Shown: positions 23,622 through 33,770, counted from the first letter of the stretch. The stretch: 64,000 nucleotides of DNA from Sneathia sanguinegens (GCF_042033325.1 NZ_CP160095.1); one strand, 5' to 3'. Program-made: numbers and translations. Notes: generated by a model not told the origin, from the sequence alone.

Positions 23622-26201
23622 ATGCAAAATACTAAATGGGTTTTAAAAGAAAAGAAAGCACAAATTACTTCTTTACCCATAGATAAAGATATTTTAAATA
23701 TTTTAGCAACAAGAGGTATTACAAAAAAAGAAGATATTATTAATTTTATACAACCTAACATCAAAAATTTGCACGACCCTCTTCTACTAACAGATTTAGA
23801 AAAGGCTGTTGAAAGAATTTTTGTTGCTATATCTAATGATGAAAAGATTTGCATATATGGAGATTATGACGTGGACGGTATTACTTCCACGTCTATTCTA
23901 TACCTAGCCTTTAAAAAATTAGGAGCTAAAAATATTGATTTCTATATTCCAATAAGAGATGAAGGTTATGGTCTTAATAATCAAGCTATAAAGCAAATAA
24001 AAGATAATGGTGCCGATTTAATAATAACTGTTGATTGTGGAATTACCTCATACAAAGAAATTAACTATGCAAATTCTTTAGGTTTAACAGTTATAGTTAC
24101 CGATCACCATAATTTACTTGATCCAGTAGTCCCAAATGCCTATGCTGTTGTAAATCCAAAAAGATTGGAGAATAAATATCCTTTCAAGGAATTAGCTGGT
24201 GTAGGTACAGCTTTTATGCTAGTTTTAGAATTATTCAAAAGAAAAGATATGTATGAAGAAGCCCTTGACTATATAGATCTTGTTAGTCTTGGAACTATAG
24301 CAGATGTTGTACCCTTAGTTCAAGAAAATAGAATAATTGTAAAATATGGTCTAAAACAACTACAAAACACAAAAAATCTAGGTCTTAAATTGCTAATAAA
24401 TAAAGTATTTCAAGATAAAATAGATGATTTTTCTGTTGGAGATGTTGCCTTTACAATTTGTCCAATTTTCAATGCTGCTGGTAGATTACAAGATGCAAAA
24501 TTAGTTGTCCATCTTCTTATTTCTCAAAATGCTCGTGAAATTGAAGCTATAATAGAAGAATTACTTCTTAAAAATTCAGAGAGAAAAAAAATACAAAATG
24601 ATATTTTTAATCTAGCAAAAAAAGAAATAGAAAAAAATGAAAAAGACTATATTTTAATAAGTTCAAGTCCACTGTATCATCATGGTGTTATAGGTATCGT
24701 AGCAGCAAAATTTGTTGATATATATTTTAAACCTTGTATTATTTTAGAAGAAAAAAAGGACGAAGGTATAGCCGTTGCTTCTTGTAGAAGTATTCCTAAT
24801 TTTGATATTACTAAAGCTTTACAACACTGTGGTGATTTACTTGTTCGTTATGGTGGTCATGTTGGTGCAGCAGGTTTTACTATAGAAATTAAAAATATTA
24901 AAAAATTCAAAGAGAAGATTAATGCTTATGCAAAAAAATATTTAAAAGAAGCAGATTTTTGTAAATTAATAGAAATTGATAAGGCTATTCCTATTCAAAA
25001 AATTTCTTATGAATTTTATAGGATACTTGAATTATTAAAACCTTTTGGTTTTGGTAATCCTAATCCAACATTTTTAACTAAAAATATTATAGTTGAAAAC
25101 TCAAAAGTAATAGGTCAAGATAAAACACATTTAAGTTTTGATTTTTCACAAAAAGGTTTTGTTAATAAGGGAGCAGTATGGTTTTCTAAGGCTTCTTTAA
25201 TTGATAAAATAAATAAAGGAATATTTTATGATATAGTATATAAAATAAATTTAAATCTATACAATGGAAAATACTATACAAAAGTTTTAATAGATGATAT
25301 GAAAGAATTAAAATTAAGTGATGATGGTCTAAGTTTCTTAAAATCTTTACATGAAACTTCATTCCCAATGAAATCAATATTTTATTCTAATTGTATTTTA
25401 AATAAGGATGAAATATTAGATATAAGTTATCATACTCAAAGATTGAGCATATATAAGGGGAATAATTTCTTGGGTAAATTAGATTATAATATCTCAAGAT
25501 TGCTTTATCAATTAAATAAATTATACAATTTTAATTTTAAAATAAAAGTTATTAAAACTACTAATATAAATGATATATTTTCTGTAGATATTTTAATTTT
25601 GAGAAAATTTGACTTGTTATGTTTTAAAAAAAATGATATAAATATTTTTAAATATATAAAAAAAGAATTAATTTCTTATCTTGATTATGATAGTACAACA
25701 AAGTTAGCTTTGTCTGCTTTGTATAAAAAACATAAAAATATACTATTAAGTTCTAAAAATATAAATACACCTTTAAGTGCTAATATTTACCTTACTTTTG
25801 CAATGTATAATAATTTAAAGGGCTTTTCAACCTGTCTTTTGACTAAGAATAATAACTTATTAACCAATCAAAGATTAGCTTATTTCACAACAAAAGAGCC
25901 TACAGCACCTTATGCTATACTAGATAGAAATACATATGATAAAGAAATTGATCTTAGTGCTTTCAAACAAGTTATACTTTTAGATGATAAAATTGATGAA
26001 TTTAAGGATTTTTACTCTGTAAAAAATAAAGTAAATTTACCAAAAAATATATTAAAATTATCTAAAGAAAATGTTAAAATATATGGAAATGAAAATATTT
26101 ACACTTCTTTTTTATCTTTTGAAGATAAAAAGAACTTTATAGAAAAAATTAAAAATAATGAAATTATACTTTCAGATGAAAGTATATATGAAATTTTATA
26201 G
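23622..26201 (+). CDS. recJ: Single-stranded-DNA-specific exonuclease RecJ
   Basis: RecJ, 859 residues. The DHH core carries GDYDVDG (80-86), the VDCG segment near 137-140 and DHHN (161-164); the DHHA1 domain ends with GGHVGAAGF. These bind Mn2+ and catalyse 5'-3' digestion of ssDNA in recombination and mismatch repair. The protein is longer than E. coli RecJ (about 577) and even most Firmicute forms (about 780). The extra 250-300 C-terminal residues are Lys/Asn-rich with no catalytic motif and may bind partners such as SSB or a helicase (inference). The start codon directly follows the stop of the previous gene. Confidence 0.95.
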   Translation: MQNTKWVLKEKKAQITSLPIDKDILNILATRGITKKEDIINFIQPNIKNLHDPLLLTDLEKAVERIFVAISNDEKICIYGDYDVDGITSTSILYLAFKKLGAKNIDFYIPIRDEGYGLNNQAIKQIKDNGADLIITVDCGITSYKEINYANSLGLTVIVTDHHNLLDPVVPNAYAVVNPKRLENKYPFKELAGVGTAFMLVLELFKRKDMYEEALDYIDLVSLGTIADVVPLVQENRIIVKYGLKQLQNTKNLGLKLLINKVFQDKIDDFSVGDVAFTICPIFNAAGRLQDAKLVVHLLISQNAREIEAIIEELLLKNSERKKIQNDIFNLAKKEIEKNEKDYILISSSPLYHHGVIGIVAAKFVDIYFKPCIILEEKKDEGIAVASCRSIPNFDITKALQHCGDLLVRYGGHVGAAGFTIEIKNIKKFKEKINAYAKKYLKEADFCKLIEIDKAIPIQKISYEFYRILELLKPFGFGNPNPTFLTKNIIVENSKVIGQDKTHLSFDFSQKGFVNKGAVWFSKASLIDKINKGIFYDIVYKINLNLYNGKYYTKVLIDDMKELKLSDDGLSFLKSLHETSFPMKSIFYSNCILNKDEILDISYHTQRLSIYKGNNFLGKLDYNISRLLYQLNKLYNFNFKIKVIKTTNINDIFSVDILILRKFDLLCFKKNDINIFKYIKKELISYLDYDSTTKLALSALYKKHKNILLSSKNINTPLSANIYLTFAMYNNLKGFSTCLLTKNNNLLTNQRLAYFTTKEPTAPYAILDRNTYDKEIDLSAFKQVILLDDKIDEFKDFYSVKNKVNLPKNILKLSKENVKIYGNENIYTSFLSFEDKKNFIEKIKNNEIILSDESIYEIL

Positions 26202-26209
26202 GAGGATTT

Positions 26210-26698
26210 ATGTCAGTCGGTATTTTTTACGGAACAACTACAGGTGTTACAGAAGAAGTAGCACAAATTGTAAGCGATAAAATAGAAGGTTCTGAACTTT
26301 TTGATGTTGCAAATGGAATAGATAATATAAATGATTTTGATTTTTTAATCCTTTGTGCTTCAACATGGGGTTTAGGAGATATACAAGATGATTGGATGGC
26401 AGTAATTGATGAACTACCTCGTTTTAATGGTAAACCCATTGCTCTATTAGGTACTGGTGATGCTGTTGCCTTTGCAGATACCTTTGTTGATGGGCTTAGA
26501 TTGCTATATGACAAATGTAAAAAAGCTGGTGCTAATATAGTAGGTATGGTTCCAACAGATGGTTATGATTTTGTTGCCTCTATTGCAATAATTGATGGTA
26601 AATTTTTAGGTCTACCTATTGATCATATGAATGAACCTGAAAAAACAGAAGAAAGAATTGAAAATTGGCTAAAAACTTTAGATAAATATATCCATTAG
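26210..26698 (+). CDS. Flavodoxin
   Basis: The 162-residue protein shows the flavodoxin fold: FMN-phosphate loop FYGTTTGVTEEVA (6-18), the ASTWGLGDIQDDW loop (about 51-63) and the LGTGDAVAFADTF loop (about 84-96) that frame the isoalloxazine ring. Long-chain type by size. It is a low-potential electron carrier that can replace ferredoxin, for example with pyruvate:flavodoxin oxidoreductases in fermenters. RBS AGGAGG lies eight bases before the start. It follows recJ by nine bases and precedes the pullulanase gene by 13. Its redox partners are not in the window. Confidence 0.93.
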   Translation: MSVGIFYGTTTGVTEEVAQIVSDKIEGSELFDVANGIDNINDFDFLILCASTWGLGDIQDDWMAVIDELPRFNGKPIALLGTGDAVAFADTFVDGLRLLYDKCKKAGANIVGMVPTDGYDFVASIAIIDGKFLGLPIDHMNEPEKTEERIENWLKTLDKYIH

Positions 26699-26711
26699 AA
26701 AGAGGGAATTC

Positions 26712-28553
26712 ATGAATACAAAAAGAATAAATTATAATCTTAGAATATATGCTATTGACAAACTATTTTATACTACTAAAGAACTTGGACCTATATATTC
26801 AAAAACCAAAACAACTTTCAATGTTTGGTCTCCAACAGCTACAGAATTAAATTTAATAGAATATAAAAAGGACAACACTACCAGTCTACATCCCATGATC
26901 AAAGGAAAAGATGGTGTATTTTCGCTTACTTTAAAGGGAGATTTAGATGGTTTTATCTACAATTATCAAGTTCATTTTGATAATATCGTAAATATCGCCG
27001 TAGATCCTTATGTGAAAGCTACAACAGTTAATGGTGAAAAAGGTGTAGTAGTAAATTTAGCAAAAACTAATCCAAGAAATTTTAATAGAATGAAAAGCTT
27101 TTCAAAAGCTACTGATGCAATAATTTATGAAATGAGTGTTCGTGATTTCACAGTAGATGAAAAAGCTTCCTTCAAACATAAGGCTCAATTTTTAGGACTT
27201 TGTGAAACTAAGGCCCTTAAATATTTAAAAAATTTAGGTATTACTCATGTGCAACTTATGCCTATATTCAACTTTAGTTCTGAATCTGTAAATGAATTAA
27301 AGCCTTTAGAAAAATATAATTGGGGTTATGATCCTGTAAATTATAATGTAGTTGAAGGAGCTTTTGCAACTGATCCAACAAAACCAAGCCTTAGAATTAA
27401 AGAATTAAAAACTGCAATTAAGACCTTACATGATAATGGTATTCGGGTAATTATGGATGTTGTATACAATCATGTTTTTGATGCTATGCAACATAGCTTT
27501 GAAAAATTAGTTCCTAATTATGGCTTCAGAAAAGATGATATTGGAAACTTCTCAAATGGTTCTGCCTGTGGTAATGATGTAGCTAGTGATCATTTAATGA
27601 TAAGAAAATATATTGTAGATAGTGTTGTATATTGGGCAAAAGAATTCAAATTAGATGGCTTTAGATTTGATTTGATGGGCTTATTAGATGTTACTACTAT
27701 GCAAGAAATAAGAAAAGAACTTGATAAAATAGATAAAAGTATTATTTTACTTGGAGAAGGTTGGCATTTGAATACAGATTTACCTAAAGATCAAATGGCT
27801 ACACAAACTAATGCTGATAAATTAAAAAATATTGCCTTTTTCAATGATAATATAAGAAATGATTTAAAAGGTTCTACTTATGAAGAATTAAGTTTAGGTT
27901 TTGTAAATTCATGGTCTTCAAAAAAAGAAAGTTTGATAAACTCAATAAAAGGTGGTAGTGGACTTTATTCATACACTAGTCCAAATCAATTAGTTCAATA
28001 TGTTGAATCTCATGATGATTACACACTATTTGATCAATTAACACTTTCAAAAGAAGGAGAAAATATAAATAACATAAAAAAAATGCATAAAATGGCTACT
28101 TCTTTAATTCTTTTATCACAAGGAATACCATTTATACATTCAGGACAAGAATTTTTTAGAACAAAAAATAAAATAGAAAATTCATATAAGTCTAGCGATA
28201 AAATAAACTTATTTGATTGGACTAGAATGAAATCTAATAAAAAATATGTGGAATATGTACAAGATCTAATCAAATTTAGAAAAAATAATCCAATATTTCG
28301 CTTAGATTCCTATGATGAAATAGAAAAGGTCTTTAAATTATTGAAATTTTCTAAAAATTTCATTGCCTTTAGTCTAGGATCTTTCATCATTCTAGCTAAT
28401 TCTTCAAAGAAAACAAAACAATTCAAGGATTTTGAAGGAGAATATGAGTTGATTGCTTCAAATTATAGTTTTTCAAAAAATAATATAATTGTTAGCAAAG
28501 CCATCAATGTTACTTCTTTAAATCTTTTAATTCTTAAAAAGGTGGAAAAATGA
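26712..28553 (+). CDS. pulA: Type I pullulanase (GH13)
   Basis: A 613-residue glycoside hydrolase. An N-terminal CBM48-like domain (about 30-110, FNVWSPTATELNLIEY) precedes a GH13 barrel with YNWGYDPVNYNV, the type I pullulanase signature, then the four conserved regions: VIMDVVYNH, DGFRFDLMG (nucleophile Asp), GEGW (acid Glu) and VESHDD. It hydrolyses alpha-1,6 branches of pullulan, glycogen or limit dextrins. There is no signal peptide, so it is probably cytoplasmic and acts on stored glycogen or imported dextrins. The stop overlaps the next gene by four bases. Confidence 0.94.
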   Translation: MNTKRINYNLRIYAIDKLFYTTKELGPIYSKTKTTFNVWSPTATELNLIEYKKDNTTSLHPMIKGKDGVFSLTLKGDLDGFIYNYQVHFDNIVNIAVDPYVKATTVNGEKGVVVNLAKTNPRNFNRMKSFSKATDAIIYEMSVRDFTVDEKASFKHKAQFLGLCETKALKYLKNLGITHVQLMPIFNFSSESVNELKPLEKYNWGYDPVNYNVVEGAFATDPTKPSLRIKELKTAIKTLHDNGIRVIMDVVYNHVFDAMQHSFEKLVPNYGFRKDDIGNFSNGSACGNDVASDHLMIRKYIVDSVVYWAKEFKLDGFRFDLMGLLDVTTMQEIRKELDKIDKSIILLGEGWHLNTDLPKDQMATQTNADKLKNIAFFNDNIRNDLKGSTYEELSLGFVNSWSSKKESLINSIKGGSGLYSYTSPNQLVQYVESHDDYTLFDQLTLSKEGENINNIKKMHKMATSLILLSQGIPFIHSGQEFFRTKNKIENSYKSSDKINLFDWTRMKSNKKYVEYVQDLIKFRKNNPIFRLDSYDEIEKVFKLLKFSKNFIAFSLGSFIILANSSKKTKQFKDFEGEYELIASNYSFSKNNIIVSKAINVTSLNLLILKKVEK

Positions 28554-29467
28554 AAAAAATAATACTATTGATTTTAACTTTTTTTCTTTGTTTTTCTTGT
28601 CTAAAAAAGCCTAAATCTGTTCATAAAGATACGATAAAAATAGGAATAATCCAATTTGTAGCTCATCCTGCCTTAGATAGGGCAAAAGAAGGCTTTGAAG
28701 AACAATTTAAAAACGATAAATATAAGGTAACATTTATAGAAAAAAATGCAAATGCCGAATTAACTACAGCAAAAATTATAGCAAGTAATTTTGTAAGAGA
28801 AAAGGTTGACTTAATCTATGCTATAGCAACACCAAGTGCTCAAGCTTGTTTAAGTGAAACAACTAGCATCCCCATTATTTTTTCAGCTGTAACTGATCCT
28901 CATGATGCAGGTTTAATAGCTAAAAATATTACTGGAGTTACAGATTATGTTGACATTTTAGAACAACTTAAATTATTAAAGCAAATAAACAAAGATATCA
29001 AAAGTATTGGTGTTTTATATAATTCATCTGAAGCTAATTCAAAAGCTACAATTAATCAATTACAAATAGCTTGTAAAAATCTAAATATTAACCTTGTTAC
29101 TAAAAGTGTTACACAAATAAATGAAGTTCCTCAAGCTATCAAACTGTTAATCTCACAAACAGATGCTATTTATACACCAACAGATAACTTAATAGCTTCT
29201 GTTATGCCTATTATAACAGCTGAAGCTATAAAGCAAAAAAAGATAGTTTTTGGTTCTGAAAAAGCTCATGTTGAAGGTGGTGCATTAATAACTAAAGGTA
29301 TAAATTACTATGACTTAGGTAAACAGGCTGCTAATATGGCTATTGATATTTTATATAACAAAAAAAATATTTCCAACTTGCCTATAATTAATATGCCCCT
29401 AAACGACATTGAAATAAATAAAGAAACTCAAAAAAAATTAGGAATTTCTTTGCCTAATTTAAAATAG
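28550..29467 (+). CDS. ABC transporter substrate-binding lipoprotein, copy 1
   Basis: The 305-residue lipoprotein has signal peptide and lipobox (LCFSC, Cys about 17) and a mature domain of the ABC_sub_bind type (PF04392-like): IKIGIIQFVAHPALDRAKEGFEE, IYAIATPSAQACLSET, IIFSAVTDPHDAGLI and the C-terminal YTPTDNLIASVMPII. Streptococcal relatives bind tryptophan; the ligand here is unknown. It is about half identical by eye to the next gene, an obvious tandem duplication. The start overlaps the pullulanase stop. With the downstream permease and ATPase it forms a complete importer. RBS GGTGG lies upstream. Confidence 0.88.
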   Translation: MKKIILLILTFFLCFSCLKKPKSVHKDTIKIGIIQFVAHPALDRAKEGFEEQFKNDKYKVTFIEKNANAELTTAKIIASNFVREKVDLIYAIATPSAQACLSETTSIPIIFSAVTDPHDAGLIAKNITGVTDYVDILEQLKLLKQINKDIKSIGVLYNSSEANSKATINQLQIACKNLNINLVTKSVTQINEVPQAIKLLISQTDAIYTPTDNLIASVMPIITAEAIKQKKIVFGSEKAHVEGGALITKGINYYDLGKQAANMAIDILYNKKNISNLPIINMPLNDIEINKETQKKLGISLPNLK

Positions 29468-29477
29468 GAGGTCAAGT

Positions 29478-30374
29478 ATGAAAAAATTTTTTTACTTAAT
29501 TCTAATTTCAATTTTACTATTTTCTTGTAAAAAATCTCCTGAACATTTCAAGGTAGGTATTTCAAAAGTTGTATCTCATCCTTCTCTTAATCTTGTAGAA
29601 GAAGGTATTAAAGATACTTTAAAAGATAAGAATATAGCTATTGATGTTAAAATTGCTAATGGAGAACTTAGTACTGCAAATTTAATTGCAAACACATTCA
29701 AATCAGGAAATAAGTCTTTGGTAGTAGGAATAGGAACTATGTCAGCTCAAGCTTTAAAAAGTGTAAATACTAAAACTCCTTTAGTTTTTGCAGCAGTTTC
29801 AGATCCTAAGCAAGCTAAATTACTTGCTCCCAATGTTACAGGAACTTCAGATAATTTAACTTGTGTTGATAAACAACTTGATTTATTATTAAAATATTTT
29901 CCTAATACGAAAAATATTGCCATATTTTATTGTGGCTCTGAATTAAATTCTATCTCACAGGTTGAAACTATTGAAAATGAAGCAAGCAAAAGAGGACTAC
30001 ACATATTAAAAGGTAGTGCTACATCTTCATCTGAAATACCACAAGTTGTTAGTAATCTTATTAAAAAAGCAGATGCTATCTACATTCCTACAGATAATTT
30101 AATGGTTTCTAATATTTCATATTTAATTGATATTGCAAAGAAAGAAAAGAAACCTCTTATTACTTCTGAAAATTCTTCTGTAAAATTAGGTGCTTTATTT
30201 GCATACAGTGTAGATTATTATGAATTAGGTAAAAAAACAGGTCTTATGATACTTGAAATTAAAAATGGTAAAAATCCAAAAGATATTCCTATAGAAGAGG
30301 CTAACCCTCATTTATATGTAAATAAAGATACCGAAAAATACTTTGGAATTGAAATTAAGGAGGAACATCAATGA
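29478..30374 (+). CDS. ABC transporter substrate-binding lipoprotein, copy 2
   Basis: A 298-residue paralogue of the preceding gene with its own lipobox (LLFSC, Cys about 17), the same start pattern (FKVGISKVVSHPSLNLVEEG) and the same IYIPTDNLMVSNIS region. Two binding proteins feeding one permease/ATPase pair suggests a widened ligand range or two affinity classes (inference). The gene has an AGGAGG ribosome binding site and lies ten bases after copy 1. Its stop overlaps the permease start by four bases. The mature domains differ mainly in the first-lobe loops that normally touch the ligand. Confidence 0.88.
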   Translation: MKKFFYLILISILLFSCKKSPEHFKVGISKVVSHPSLNLVEEGIKDTLKDKNIAIDVKIANGELSTANLIANTFKSGNKSLVVGIGTMSAQALKSVNTKTPLVFAAVSDPKQAKLLAPNVTGTSDNLTCVDKQLDLLLKYFPNTKNIAIFYCGSELNSISQVETIENEASKRGLHILKGSATSSSEIPQVVSNLIKKADAIYIPTDNLMVSNISYLIDIAKKEKKPLITSENSSVKLGALFAYSVDYYELGKKTGLMILEIKNGKNPKDIPIEEANPHLYVNKDTEKYFGIEIKEEHQ

Positions 30375-31456
30375 ATGACTTATTGATTTTTATTAGTGTT
30401 ATACCCGAATCAATAAAAATAGGTTTAATTTATTCTATTATGGCTATGGGGGTATATATTACTTATAAGATTTTAGATTTCCCAGACTTAACAGTAGACG
30501 GCTCTTTTCCCTTAGGTGGTTTTGTCTTTGCATACTTTTCATTAGCTAATGTATCACCTTTTTTAGGCTTAGTCTTTTCTTTAATTGCCGGAGCATTAGC
30601 TGGTTTATTAACAAGCATTTTTCATATAAAATGTAAAATTGACAAATTATTAGCTGGTATTTTAACCATGATTACACTTTATAGTATAAATGCTAGAATT
30701 GTTGATAAACCTAGTGTTTTTGTTGATGCTGATAAAACTATTTATGGTCTTGTTTCATATGACAAACATTTTATTTTATGTATAATAATTTCAATAGGTC
30801 TTTTAATTCTTAAACTTTTATATGATTATAATATCAAAAAAAATATTTATGTTATTAAAAGTTTTGTAATATATCTAATTATTTTCTTTGTTCTAACTTA
30901 TTATACTTACTATACTGAAGATATTAGCATGTTTATAACTGCAATAATTGTATTTATTATAAAACTTATTATGGACTATATCTTAACATCTAAATTTGGC
31001 TTTATACTAAGAGCCTTAGGAGATAATGAAAATATTGTTACTAGCCTTGGTGTAAGTAGTAACAAATTAAAAATTATTGGACTTATGATATCTAATTCAT
31101 TAGTTGCCTTATCAGGTGCACTATTTACTCAATATATTAGGGTTATAGATCTTTCTTCTTCAGTAGGTACTATGGTAATAGGTTTAGCTTCTATTATATT
31201 TGGCTTAGGTCTAATAAAAAAATCAAGAATAATAAATTACATCTCAATAGTTATTGTTGGTTCTATTGTTTATTATATAATAATTAACTTTGCTCTTACA
31301 TCTGCTGGTCTTACAGAATCAATTTTAACTTTCTTCCATGTTAATGAGCAAATGATAGCTAATTTATCTATTAAACCAACTGATGTAAAAATAATCACTG
31401 CCTTATTATTAGCTATTATTCTAGGAATAGATAGTAAGAAAAAGAAGGTGAAATAA
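30371..31456 (+). CDS. ABC transporter permease
   Basis: A 361-residue membrane protein of the branched-chain-type permease family (PF02653-like): N-terminal IYSIMAMGVYITYKILDFPDLTVDGSFPLGG, mid GFILRALGDNENIVTSLGVSSNKLKIIGLM (cytoplasmic coupling loop), and hydrophobic helices to the end. Typical members are about 290-300 residues; the surplus here comes from extra hydrophobic sequence at about residues 130-200 (LCIIISIGLLILKLLYDYN and following), giving about two additional membrane segments. It overlaps both neighbours by 1-4 bases and is the single permease for the two binding proteins. Confidence 0.88.
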   Translation: MNDLLIFISVIPESIKIGLIYSIMAMGVYITYKILDFPDLTVDGSFPLGGFVFAYFSLANVSPFLGLVFSLIAGALAGLLTSIFHIKCKIDKLLAGILTMITLYSINARIVDKPSVFVDADKTIYGLVSYDKHFILCIIISIGLLILKLLYDYNIKKNIYVIKSFVIYLIIFFVLTYYTYYTEDISMFITAIIVFIIKLIMDYILTSKFGFILRALGDNENIVTSLGVSSNKLKIIGLMISNSLVALSGALFTQYIRVIDLSSSVGTMVIGLASIIFGLGLIKKSRIINYISIVIVGSIVYYIIINFALTSAGLTESILTFFHVNEQMIANLSIKPTDVKIITALLLAIILGIDSKKKKVK

Positions 31457-32250
31457 TGTTAAATTTAAAAAATATAAAAAAGACCTTTATAACTGAATTA
31501 GGTACTGAAAAAAAAGTTTTTACTAATTTAAATCTTGAAGCTAAAGAAGGAGATTTTATAACTATTATAGGTAGTAATGGAGCAGGAAAATCGACTTTAT
31601 TAAATATAATAAATGGTACTATTGCTGTTGATTTTGGAACTATTGAATTAAATGGTATTGATATAACAAATATTAAGTCATATAAAAGAGCAAAATGGAT
31701 ATCACAAGTTTATCAAGATCCAACCTTAGGGACTTCTCCTTCTATGGTAGTCTTGGAAAATTTATCTATGGCTATGAATAAAGGAAAACCTTTTAATCTA
31801 TCCTTTGGTCTTGATATAAAAAATATACCTTATTTCAATGAACAATTAAAAGATTTGGGTCTAGGTCTTGAAAATCAACTTTATACAAGAGTTGGAGCCT
31901 TATCTGGTGGTCAAAGACAATGTCTATCTTTACTTATGGCAACCCTTAAAAAACCTGCAATACTTTTATTAGATGAACATACTGCAGCTCTTGATCCTCA
32001 AACTTCTAAAATAATATTAGAAAAAACAAAAAAAATTATAGAAAAAAACAAACTTATTGCTTTTATGATAACACATAATATGCAAGATGCTATAAAATAT
32101 GGAAATAGATTACTAATGTTTCACAATGGGACTATAATATTTGACATAAAAGGAAAAGAGAAGGAAGCTTTGACAGTTGAAAAACTTTTAGAAATGTTTA
32201 AGCAAAAAGAAATTAAATTATCTGATCTATCAGATAAAGATCTTTTCTAA
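31456..32250 (+). CDS. ABC transporter ATP-binding protein
   Basis: The 264-residue ATPase has Walker A GSNGAGKST (about 38-46), signature LSGGQRQ, Walker B LLLDEH with a His-for-Pro change in the usual LDEPT motif, and the H-loop ITHNM. LLLDEHTAALDPQT is a variant I associate with ATPases of this substrate-binding family. It shares one base with the permease stop. It powers uptake of the unknown ligand bound by the two lipoproteins. The operon then ends at an intrinsic terminator. Confidence 0.92.
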   Translation: MLNLKNIKKTFITELGTEKKVFTNLNLEAKEGDFITIIGSNGAGKSTLLNIINGTIAVDFGTIELNGIDITNIKSYKRAKWISQVYQDPTLGTSPSMVVLENLSMAMNKGKPFNLSFGLDIKNIPYFNEQLKDLGLGLENQLYTRVGALSGGQRQCLSLLMATLKKPAILLLDEHTAALDPQTSKIILEKTKKIIEKNKLIAFMITHNMQDAIKYGNRLLMFHNGTIIFDIKGKEKEALTVEKLLEMFKQKEIKLSDLSDKDLF

Positions 32251-32267
32251 ACAATTATATCAATTTG

Positions 32268-32307
32268 AAAAAGTAAATTTTTATTTTATAATTATTTACT
32301 TTTTTTT
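32268..32307 (+). terminator. Intrinsic terminator of the ABC importer operon
   Basis: AAAAAGTAAAT (32268-32278) pairs with ATTTACTTTTT (32294-32304), followed by more T. The stem is AT-rich, but the U-tract is long. It separates the importer genes from the barrel gene promoter. Confidence 0.75.
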
Positions 32308-32334
32308 ATATTTTTTTATTACCACCCTATTAAT

Positions 32335-32363
32335 TTGACCTTTTTTTTATTTTGTTCTATAAT
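32335..32363 (+). promoter_or_regulatory. Promoter of barrel gene A
   Basis: TTGACC (32335-32340), 17-base spacer, TATAAT (32358-32363). It matches the promoter of barrel gene B in -35, -10, spacing and most flanking bases, so the two genes should be expressed alike. The RBS is AAGGAGG, seven or eight bases before the ATG. Confidence 0.85.
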
Positions 32364-32391
32364 TTGTTTATAAATAAGGAGGAAATTTAAA

Positions 32392-33768
32392 ATGAAAAAA
32401 TCATTATTGTTATCAACATTAATTTTATCACTATGTTCATTAGCGAATAAAACAAAGGGTTCAATAGAATTTTACAACAACAATGAACACAGTTTCGAAA
32501 AAACAGAAAATTTATTTAATATTAAAAATTTAGGTGTTAAAGCCAGCATTACAAAAAATGAATTTACAATTGGTGCTAATCTTAAATTTAAGGATTTATA
32601 CCCTGCATACAGTAATAAATTAGATGTAATGTATAATTTTGCAAATAAATCAAAAATATATGCAAAATATGAAAAATCTTTTGGTGATACAACTCCTTCA
32701 CTAAAAATTAGCTTTAATCCCGATGTACACCCAGACAAAAATGATAAACCAATATTAATTGGTGATATCAGAGTAAAGGGTAAGGTAGAACTTAAAAGAG
32801 ATGATATAAATGTAGGAATTAGCTCTCAAACTACATTCCCATTTAAAAATTTTGACAAAATTAAAGACTTCCCTCAAGGACAATTAAGCTACAAAGATAC
32901 TGTGTTATCAAAACATGATCTTTATTTAAATGGTAATACAAAACACATAAAAGATATTAAGGCAAAATTAGAATTATGCAATTCTTATTCAGAACCACCT
33001 TATTCTTTAAAGTATCTTTTTGCAACTTTATCTGCAAATTATTCACCTATAAATACTTTAAAATTAGACCTTGCTTCTAATTTCAAATATCAATTTAATG
33101 ATGGTCTTGACTTTGAAAAGCAATATACTGGTACAAAAAGATTTATAAATAAAATAGATATTTTTTTAAAAAATATTAGTGGACAAGGTATCTATCAACA
33201 ACAAGCTTCTTATTTTCAATCACACAATTTAGGAATAGAATATACGGGCTTAAATAAGTTTGATTTTAAAATTAATAACTATGTAAATCATTTAAAATAC
33301 GAAAATGTATTTGTTATTAAAAACGCCCTATCTTATGGTAATGAATTCAACGCAACATATATGCCCATAGATAATTTAACACTTTCTGCTTATACTCATT
33401 TAGGTGGTATGTCATTATTATCTAATATTAATAAAATGCATTTTGGTTTATTTGAAATTAATTTAGGTACTAAATATGACTATAAACCTATTAAGCAACT
33501 TACTATAAGTCCTGAATTTAATGTTGCATCTTATTTTGGTATAACAAAAGCAAATCCAGTATTTAAGCATTTAATTTGTGCTCCAGCACTAGAACTTACA
33601 CCTAAGTTAGCATTTAATTATAGTCCTTTAAATAAATTAAATATAAAGGCAAGTGTAGAAACACCAACAACATTTACAATGCTTAATACAAATAGCCCTA
33701 ATTATTATAAGTTTGGTTTTAACAACACAATTATAAAAAGTGCCTTTAATGTCAAGTATGAATGGTAG
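32392..33768 (+). CDS. Outer-membrane beta-barrel protein A (stalkless relative)
   Basis: A 458-residue exported protein: signal peptide MKKSLLLSTLILSLCSLA, then many alternating beta strands and the C-terminal FNVKYEW whose last aromatic fits the outer-membrane insertion signal. It opens GSIEFYNNNEHSF and has LTPKLAFNYSPLNKLNIKASVE near the end. These parallel GNVEAFNKNQYTI and LTPKLAFKCIPVKNLLIGAD of the coiled-coil barrels at 11-18.5 kb, so they probably share a barrel with no stalk inserted. Function is unknown; a porin or adhesin is plausible. A perfect-palindrome terminator follows. Confidence 0.78.
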   Translation: MKKSLLLSTLILSLCSLANKTKGSIEFYNNNEHSFEKTENLFNIKNLGVKASITKNEFTIGANLKFKDLYPAYSNKLDVMYNFANKSKIYAKYEKSFGDTTPSLKISFNPDVHPDKNDKPILIGDIRVKGKVELKRDDINVGISSQTTFPFKNFDKIKDFPQGQLSYKDTVLSKHDLYLNGNTKHIKDIKAKLELCNSYSEPPYSLKYLFATLSANYSPINTLKLDLASNFKYQFNDGLDFEKQYTGTKRFINKIDIFLKNISGQGIYQQQASYFQSHNLGIEYTGLNKFDFKINNYVNHLKYENVFVIKNALSYGNEFNATYMPIDNLTLSAYTHLGGMSLLSNINKMHFGLFEINLGTKYDYKPIKQLTISPEFNVASYFGITKANPVFKHLICAPALELTPKLAFNYSPLNKLNIKASVETPTTFTMLNTNSPNYYKFGFNNTIIKSAFNVKYEW

Positions 33769-33770
33769 AA

